The notes under the pieces: model-generated
What the model was told of the DNA's origin: nothing
Seen by the model: only the letters and a program-made list of their open reading frames with translations
Databases searched by the model: none
Part shown: piece by piece, positions 58,836 to 64,000 of the stretch
How positions within the stretch are numbered: the first letter of the stretch is position 1
Layout of the letters: every line of letters starts with the position of its first letter
Position numbers and translations under genes: made by a program
NCBI RefSeq assembly: GCF_028816475.1
Contig: NZ_CP118247.1
Coordinates: 2,720,001-2,784,000, forward strand
Reading direction: 5' to 3'
Source: Devosia rhodophyticola
GTDB lineage: Bacteria; Pseudomonadota; Alphaproteobacteria; Rhizobiales; Devosiaceae
DNA length: 64,000 nt

Positions 58836-59752
58836 TTAGTCTGGTGTTGAACTTACCAATTGAGAGCCGGTTAATCGAATAATCCGGGCGATGCATTGAT
58901 AGATTTCGGCGAAAGGCGTTGCCTGTCGCCAAACCAGCGATAGTTGCCGACCAGCGCCCGGCGCTGCCAAAGTTTGTGTCTGAATCCGGGCGCCTGCAGT
59001 TTCCTTGCGCAGGGCTATCTGAGGCAGCAGCGTGACGCCCTGTCCGTGCGCGACAAATTCAACGATAGTCGATAGTGAAGTTGCCGCAAAGGTTCGGCCC
59101 CCGGCAATGTCATCGAGATTGCAGGCAGCGATTGCCTGGTCGCGAAGACAATGCCCCTCATCGAGGAGCAATATTGTCTCGGGATCAATGCTGGTGAGTT
59201 CGACAGGGGCTGTGTGGGGCACGCCGCCGACGGCGGTTGCCAAAACAAACGCATCGATAAAGAGCGATGCACTGGCGAGTGTCGGCCCGGTTGATGGTGG
59301 CTCGGTTGCGATAAGCGCCAGATCAACGCTGCCATCGTAAAGACCTGCCAGCAGCGTGTCGGTTCTACTTTCGCTGACCATGAATTTCACCTCTGGCAGT
59401 TCGGTGGCAAGAGCAGGGAAAATTTCGGGCAGCAGATATGGCGCGACGGTGGGGATCAGCCCAAAGCGAACAGGGTGCAGGGGGTGCCACTTTGACCGGC
59501 TGTAAACGCCTCGAGCGCATCGGCATTGTCGAGAACGCGACGGGCGCGTTCCATGAACTCTCGGCCAAACGGGGTTAGCTGGATGGTACGGCCTAGCCGA
59601 TCAAACAATGGTGTGCCGCATTGCGCTTCCATTGATTGAATTTGTTGGGATAGTGCCGGTTGGCTGATGTGACACAGCACGGCGGCGCGTCCAAAATGGC
59701 CGGTTTCGGCGATGGCGAGCGCGTAGCGAAGCTGCTTGAGTGAGAGTACCAT
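58836..59752 (-). pseudogene. oxyR: OxyR-type LysR regulator, single-base frameshift (probably intact in the organism)
   Basis: The first frame from 59752 encodes a LysR helix-turn-helix (LSLKQLRYALAIAETGHFGRAAVLCHISQPALSQQI). It runs to AFTAGQSGTPCTLFALG and a stop. The effector domain continues one frame over (IPTVAPYLLPEIFPALATELPEV through 58836) and carries both OxyR redox cysteines in DEGHCLRDQAIAAC. One extra C in the C5 run (G5 on the plus strand, 59480-59484) restores SGTPLHPVRFGLIPTV and about 305 residues. It senses peroxide by a disulfide and is divergent from katA, its expected target. Confidence 0.9.
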
Positions 59753-59850
59753 AGGCCTAGCTTATACCATTTAGTAGATCAATCAATTTGCCTAATGGGA
59801 TTGCATGGGCCAAAAGCTCACCAGCAGATGACTTTCAACGGGAGAATATT

Positions 59851-61347
59851 ATGGTCGACAAGCCAACGATGACCACGAGCGCCGGGGCGCCCGTTTCCGA
59901 CAACCAAAATTCGCAGACGGCTGGTCCTCGCGGTCCGGTGTTGATGCAGGATTATCACTTGCTGGAGAAGTTGGCACATCAGAACCGCGAACGTATTCCT
60001 GAGCGGGTTGTGCATGCCAAGGGGTGGGGGGCGTTTGGCACGGTGACCATTACCCATGACATTTCCAAATATACGCGTGCCAAGGTGTTTGCCGAGGTTG
60101 GCAAGAAAACAGACGTGCTGCTGCGGTTTTCCACTGTGGCGGGCGAAATGGGGGCTGCTGACGCCGAGCGCGATGTGCGCGGCTTTGCGCTCAAATTTTA
60201 CACGGAAGAGGGCAATTGGGATTTGGTGGGTAACAATACCCCCGTATTTTTTGTGCGCGATCCGCTAAAATTCCCCGATTTCATTCATACGCAGAAGCGC
60301 CATCCCAAGACCAATCTGCGGTCAAAGACGGCGATGTGGGATTTCTGGAGCCAAAGCCCTGAGTCGCTGCACCAGATCACGACGCTGTTTTCAGACCGGG
60401 GTCTGCCCGTCGCGCCGATGTACATGAATGGCTATGGCAGCCACACCTATTCGTTCTGGAACGATGCGGGCGAACGTTATTGGGTCAAATTTCACTTCAA
60501 GACGTTGCAGGGGCACAAGACCTATTCCAACGCCGAAGCGGAAAAGGTCATTGGTGCCAGTCGCGAAAGTTATCAGGAAGAACTTTTTGGCGGCATTGAG
60601 CGTGGCGAATTTCCAAAGTGGCGGGTCGAAGTACAGATCATGCCGGAAATGGACGCAGACAAAACGTCCTACAATCCGTTCGATCTGACCAAGGTTTGGC
60701 CGCACGCCGATTATCCGCAGATCGAGGTGGGTGTGCTTGAGCTTAACCGGAATGCTGAAAATTATTTTGCCGAGATCGAGCAAGCGGCGTTTTCGCCCTC
60801 CAACGTGGTGCCGGGAATCGGCCATTCGCCCGACAAAATGCTGCAGGCGCGGATATTTTCTTATGCAGATGCGCACCGCTATCGCCTGGGTACGCATTAT
60901 GAAGCGTTGCCGGTGAACCAGCCAAAGGTTCCAGTGCGCCACTACCACAAGGATGGGGCGATGCGCTTTATGCCGAATAATCCCACCCCGGACGCCTACT
61001 ATGAACCCAATTCGGTTGGCGGGCCGGTCGAGGACAATTCGGTGAAAGAGCCTCCGTTGCGCATTGTTGGCGATGCAGATCGCTATAATCACCGGGACGG
61101 CAACGACGATTATGGCCAGCCGCGAGCATTGTGGAACCTGTTCGACGATGCTCACAAGCGTCGCCTATATGCCAATTATGCCGCTGCCATGGAGGGGGTG
61201 CCCGATGCAATCATTGCACGTCAACTTGCCCATTTCGAGAAAATCCATCCCGACTATGCAGCAGGCGTATCGGCCGCGCGGGCAGAACTGGCTGCAGCTT
61301 CTGGTCCGGCTGACTCGATTTCGGACAATGAAAGCGCCAAGGTTTGA
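59851..61347 (+). CDS. katA: heme catalase (clade 3-type KatA)
   Basis: A 498-residue monofunctional catalase. It has the distal histidine motif [18 protein letters not shown], distal Asn in [26 protein letters not shown]-type region [22 protein letters not shown], and the proximal heme tyrosine in [14 protein letters not shown] (about residue 345). Length fits small-subunit catalases. ATG 59851 follows GGGAG at eight bases. It converts hydrogen peroxide to water and oxygen in the cytoplasm. About 98 bp separate it from the divergent OxyR-type gene, which probably induces it. Confidence 0.97.
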   Translation: MVDKPTMTTSAGAPVSDNQNSQTAGPRGPVLMQDYHLLEKLAHQNRERIPERVVHAKGWGAFGTVTITHDISKYTRAKVFAEVGKKTDVLLRFSTVAGEMGAADAERDVRGFALKFYTEEGNWDLVGNNTPVFFVRDPLKFPDFIHTQKRHPKTNLRSKTAMWDFWSQSPESLHQITTLFSDRGLPVAPMYMNGYGSHTYSFWNDAGERYWVKFHFKTLQGHKTYSNAEAEKVIGASRESYQEELFGGIERGEFPKWRVEVQIMPEMDADKTSYNPFDLTKVWPHADYPQIEVGVLELNRNAENYFAEIEQAAFSPSNVVPGIGHSPDKMLQARIFSYADAHRYRLGTHYEALPVNQPKVPVRHYHKDGAMRFMPNNPTPDAYYEPNSVGGPVEDNSVKEPPLRIVGDADRYNHRDGNDDYGQPRALWNLFDDAHKRRLYANYAAAMEGVPDAIIARQLAHFEKIHPDYAAGVSAARAELAAASGPADSISDNESAKV

Positions 61348-61350
61348 TAA

Positions 61351-61384
61351 GATTGCGGGCATCGAAAGGTGCCCGCAATCTTCA
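61351..61384 (+). terminator. intrinsic terminator of katA
   Basis: GATTGCGGGCA (61351-61361) pairs perfectly with TGCCCGCAATC (61370-61380), an 11-bp stem with loop TCGAAAGG, followed by TTCATT. It starts three bases after the stop codon. Confidence 0.85.
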
Positions 61385-61523
61385 TTCGAACTGATCCATA
61401 AGATCTGGCACGGCCCGGAATTTCGATAAAAATTGAATCAAATCACGTCGCAATTTTTCAATTGATCCCATTTTCCTCCTGTCATGGTGCGCCCAATTAA
61501 GCGCCGCATCATGGAGAGCGACG

Positions 61524-62648
61524 ATGAGTGAAATTGTTGAAGGTGAGAAGGCGTTCTCAAGTTTTCGCGTTCTCAATGGGGACGCCGATAGTGGGGAACG
61601 GGATCAGCTGTTTCGGAACATGGCACAATTGTTTGCCTATGTGTCGGATCGTTGCGATGATGATCAGGTAGCCCAGTACGACGAAGTGCTTTGTCACTTG
61701 GCCGAACTGGTCGAAGTGGAAGCACGGGTGCATGTCGCCAAGCTGTTGGCGCCGCTCGAGCGGGCACCGGGCACTGTGGTGGTCAATCTAGCCAATGACA
61801 CTTTTGAAGTGGCACGCCCGCTGCTCGAATTTTCCAGTGTCCTTTCCGATGACGATTTGATCGACATTATTGGCAATCGTACCGAGGCACACCGCACGAT
61901 CATCGCGGGGCGCGACAAGGTGCCGCCACGCGTTGGCGACGCAATTGTTGATCACGGCGGTACCGCGTCCGTGGCATGTCTGGTTCGGAATGCGGCTGCT
62001 GAACTGGGCCACCAAACGCTTGAAAAACTATTGGTTCGGGCGACCAAGGATGCTGAAATTGCTACCGACCTTCGGGGACGTCCCGAAATCGACTGGAGCA
62101 GCCTGCATGGCAAAATTCGTGTGGCGGCGGACAAGGTGATCGACAATCTTGCCGAGGTGGATGGCAACATCGACCAGGCGGCGGCGAGCAAGGTCAACGC
62201 GGTCGTTTACAACCGCCTGCGCAATCGTGCCGGATTCTCGGCCGCTGAGTGGAAAGTTGCCTACAATCAGGTCAAGGCGCTCAGTGATCGTCGGCAGTTG
62301 GACCAGAAGGCAATGCTGCGGTTCGTACGCTTTGGTTATGGCCACCACGCGGCTGCGGCGCTGACGGTGACGTTGCGCGTTGGTCCCGAAGTGCTAATCA
62401 AATGGTTGGCTATGCAGGATTATGTTGCCATCACCGTTGCATTAAAGGCTCTGGGGCTGCCGCCTGATCTGTTCGAAGGTCTGGTTTCGGTTCTGCCGTG
62501 GCGCGATCTGCCCGATGCCGCTGAGCTGCAAATGATCAATGCACGGTATGAAGCGCTAAGCGTTGATGAGGCAAGTGGCATTTTCGAACTTTGGCGGGCC
62601 CACGCTTTCCGTAAACGCCAGGTGTCTGAGGAACGCGCCACAGCCTAG
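61524..62648 (+). CDS. DUF2336 domain protein
   Basis: A 374-residue soluble protein, mostly helical. It contains the DUF2336 pattern: RDQLFRNMAQLFAYVSDRCDDDQVAQYDEVLCHLAELVEVEARVHVAKLLAPLERAP with ANDTFEVARPLLEFSSVLSDDDLIDII (HEAT-like helical repeats), then a second helical half ending VSEERATA. GGAGAG precedes the ATG. DUF2336 proteins are widespread in alphaproteobacteria and lack a settled function. It is monocistronic, with a terminator on each side. Confidence 0.85.
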   Translation: MSEIVEGEKAFSSFRVLNGDADSGERDQLFRNMAQLFAYVSDRCDDDQVAQYDEVLCHLAELVEVEARVHVAKLLAPLERAPGTVVVNLANDTFEVARPLLEFSSVLSDDDLIDIIGNRTEAHRTIIAGRDKVPPRVGDAIVDHGGTASVACLVRNAAAELGHQTLEKLLVRATKDAEIATDLRGRPEIDWSSLHGKIRVAADKVIDNLAEVDGNIDQAAASKVNAVVYNRLRNRAGFSAAEWKVAYNQVKALSDRRQLDQKAMLRFVRFGYGHHAAAALTVTLRVGPEVLIKWLAMQDYVAITVALKALGLPPDLFEGLVSVLPWRDLPDAAELQMINARYEALSVDEASGIFELWRAHAFRKRQVSEERATA

Positions 62649-62666
62649 GCAAATATCAAGCCACCA

Positions 62667-62710
62667 CGACGCCCGAATTGGTCAAAACCGGTTCGGGCGT
62701 CGCTATTTTT
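62667..62710 (+). terminator. intrinsic terminator after the DUF2336 gene
   Basis: CGACGCCCGAA (62667-62677) pairs with TTCGGGCGTCG (62692-62702), with a partly pairing inner loop, followed by CTATTTTT (62703-62710). It lies 18 bases after the stop codon. Confidence 0.88.
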
Positions 62711-62754
62711 GGGTAGAACAACCCCTCGCATTACACTGGACCTTTTTCAACATC

Positions 62755-62778
62755 AGATATAAAGACATCTTTATATCT
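62755..62778. promoter_or_regulatory. perfect 24-bp operator of the SahR-like regulator
   Basis: AGATATAAAGA (62755-62765) and TCTTTATATCT (62768-62778) are exact inverted repeats separated by CA. The site lies 18 bases before the regulator start codon and overlaps a plausible TATAAA -10 box, so the product probably autoregulates the regulator-metF operon. AT-rich palindromes containing TAAAGA/TCTTTA are typical of ArsR-type methionine-cycle regulators. Confidence 0.8.
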
Positions 62779-62796
62779 TATTTGAGGTCCCGCCGA

Positions 62797-63765
62797 ATGG
62801 CAGATCTGACGGCATTGGTGAATATTTTGAAAGCGGCGGGTGAAGACACGCGCTTGCGCTTGTTGGCTTTACTGGCTGAAGGCGATCACACGGTCAAGGA
62901 TCTGACTGAAATTTTGCGGCAGAGCCAGCCGCGTGTGTCGCGTCATCTTAAATTGCTGGCCGATGCAGGCCTCGTGCAACGCAATGCCGAAGGGGCGTGG
63001 GCCTATTATAGTCTTGCCCAGCACGGCGAGGGAGCCGCACTCGGGCGATGGCTGGTTGAACGATTGGACGACGGGCCGGAACGTAAGCTTGATCGCGTGC
63101 GTCAGAACGCCGTGCGTGCAGCGCAGCAGGAGCAGGCTGCGGCATTTTTTGCCAAGGTTGCTGGTCACTGGGACGAGTTGCGGCGATTGCACGTACCGGA
63201 ATCAGCGGTTGAAGAGGCGGTCGCGGATGCATTGGCCGGGCAGGATGTTGATCTGCTGATTGATCTGGGCACGGGTACGGGTCGCATGCTTGAAGTGCTG
63301 GCCGACAATTACAAGCGCGGCATCGGCATTGATTCGAGCCGGGAAATGCTGGGTGTAGCGCGGGCCAAACTGACAACCGGTGCCATTGGCAATGCGCAGG
63401 TTCGGCTAGGCGATATGACGGCCATGGACGCCTCGGTTGGACCGGCCGATGTATTGGTTCTGCACCAGGTTCTGCATTATTTTGATGATCCGGGCCGCAT
63501 TCTCGCTCAATCAACGCCGTTACTCAAAGATGACGGGCAGATGCTGATTGTCGATTTTGCACCCCACGAACACGAATTCTTGCGCGTTGAGCAGGCGCAC
63601 AGGCGGCTGGGACTTTCCACTGAACAGTTGGACGACTGGGCGAAAGCGGTTGGTTTCTCTGTCGATCTGGTGCGCGAATTTCCCAGCGAGAGTGGTGAGC
63701 AGGGGCTCACCGTATGTCTATGGCGGCTGACCCGGCCCGCCCAAAGCTTCAATATAGGTAACTGA
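62797..63765 (+). CDS. ArsR-methyltransferase fusion regulator, SahR-like (methionine cycle)
   Basis: A 322-residue two-domain protein. Residues 1-95 are an ArsR winged helix (LLALLAEGDHTVKDLTEILRQSQPRVSRHLKLLADAGLV, NAEGAWAYYSL). Residues 130-310 are a class I SAM-binding Rossmann domain with LLIDLGTGTGRMLEVLA (motif I), GIGIDSSREML, LRLGDMTAMD-like motif and VLVLHQVLHYFDDPGRIL. ATG 62797 follows the palindromic operator and GAGG. The metF start is only two bases after the stop. Alphaproteobacterial SahR regulators have this architecture and respond to S-adenosylhomocysteine. Identity inferred from architecture and context. Confidence 0.87.
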   Translation: MADLTALVNILKAAGEDTRLRLLALLAEGDHTVKDLTEILRQSQPRVSRHLKLLADAGLVQRNAEGAWAYYSLAQHGEGAALGRWLVERLDDGPERKLDRVRQNAVRAAQQEQAAAFFAKVAGHWDELRRLHVPESAVEEAVADALAGQDVDLLIDLGTGTGRMLEVLADNYKRGIGIDSSREMLGVARAKLTTGAIGNAQVRLGDMTAMDASVGPADVLVLHQVLHYFDDPGRILAQSTPLLKDDGQMLIVDFAPHEHEFLRVEQAHRRLGLSTEQLDDWAKAVGFSVDLVREFPSESGEQGLTVCLWRLTRPAQSFNIGN

Positions 63766-63767
63766 GA

Positions 63768-64000
63768 ATGTCACAAATTAAAGAGCGGCCCAGCCGATTG
63801 TCGGCGCAGGACCGCCCCGAGTTGCAGATTTCCTTCGAATTCTTTCCGCCCAAGACGGATGCGATGGAAGAGAAATTCTGGGACTCGATCAATAAGCTGG
63901 CACCGCTCAAGCCACGATTTGTGTCTGTTACCTATGGTGCGGGTGGGTCAACGCGCGAACGCACTTTGCGCATGGTATCGCGCATCACCAGCGATACGGG
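63768..64000 (+). CDS. metF: 5,10-methylenetetrahydrofolate reductase (3' end cut by window edge)
   Basis: The first 77 codons show the MetF signature ISFEFFPPKTDAMEEKFWDS (catalytic Glu in FEFFPPKT) and FVSVTYGAGGSTRERTLRM. It reduces methylene-THF to methyl-THF with FAD, supplying methyl groups for methionine synthesis. It starts two bases after the SahR-like regulator, indicating one operon controlled by the upstream palindrome. The rest lies beyond the window. Confidence 0.95.
   Translation, partial: MSQIKERPSRLSAQDRPELQISFEFFPPKTDAMEEKFWDSINKLAPLKPRFVSVTYGAGGSTRERTLRMVSRITSDT

Noticed and set aside
59767-59798. OxyR operator between oxyR and katA (CCATTTAG ... CCTAATGG)
   Set aside because: The inverted repeat is imperfect and does not match an ATAG-N7-CTAT-type motif; a site is expected here but this one is not convincing.

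Overview
The window looks like a chromosomal segment of an alphaproteobacterium, most likely Hyphomicrobiales close to Devosia or Pelagibacterium. This rests on moderately high GC, frequent GTG/TTG starts, the LigD domain order, the rhizobial-style urease operon, the urt urea transporter and an ArsR-methyltransferase regulator ahead of metF. The genus is inference, because no rRNA is present.

Layout. 1-1.8 kb: persulfide/sulfide-response locus (metallo-beta-lactamase hydrolase cut by the window edge, two YeeE/YedE half-transporters, divergent BigR-type ArsR regulator). 1.9-5.5 kb: SnoaL-like protein, GntR regulator and two enolase-superfamily sugar-acid enzymes. 5.5-11.4 kb (minus strand): a compact DNA-repair cluster, ligD-ku-BRCT/MerR/TPR protein-hydrolase-exonuclease III. 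11.5-12.2 kb: decayed nitroreductase and STAS remnants. 12.3-20.4 kb: LacI-controlled carbohydrate ABC transporter with a GH116/GBA2-type glycosidase, with two identical operator palindromes in the divergent promoter region. 20.4-21.8 kb: eroded DNA (TetR remnant, IS21 transposase remnant, perfect 16-bp inverted repeat) beside tRNA-Ile(CAU). 21.9-26.9 kb: LysE exporter, nucleoside hydrolase, AI-2E-family permease and KefB/C-type antiporter. 27-38.2 kb: complete glycogen operon glgP-glgB-glgC-glgA-pgm-glgX.

38.2-51 kb (minus strand): two adjoining nitrogen loci. The urease operon ureD-A-B-orf-C-[ABM-MliC]-E-F-DUF3995-G is followed by the urea ABC transporter urtABCDE. The urtA promoter region carries an excellent sigma-54 element, so urea import is probably nitrogen-regulated and feeds the adjacent urease. 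51.6-58.7 kb: alanine dehydrogenase with divergent Lrp regulator, YdeP-type molybdopterin oxidoreductase, EttA, alpha/beta hydrolase and a host-attachment-family protein. 58.8-61.3 kb: divergent OxyR-type regulator and katA. 61.5-64 kb: DUF2336 protein, SahR-like ArsR/methyltransferase regulator with a perfect 24-bp operator, and the start of metF.

Four otherwise full-length genes (GH116, glgA, ureC, oxyR) are each broken by one single-base indel. Three of these fall in short homopolymers (T4, C5, C5) where one more base restores the frame. This points to sequencing or assembly error rather than real gene loss, and translations at those loci should be read as composites.
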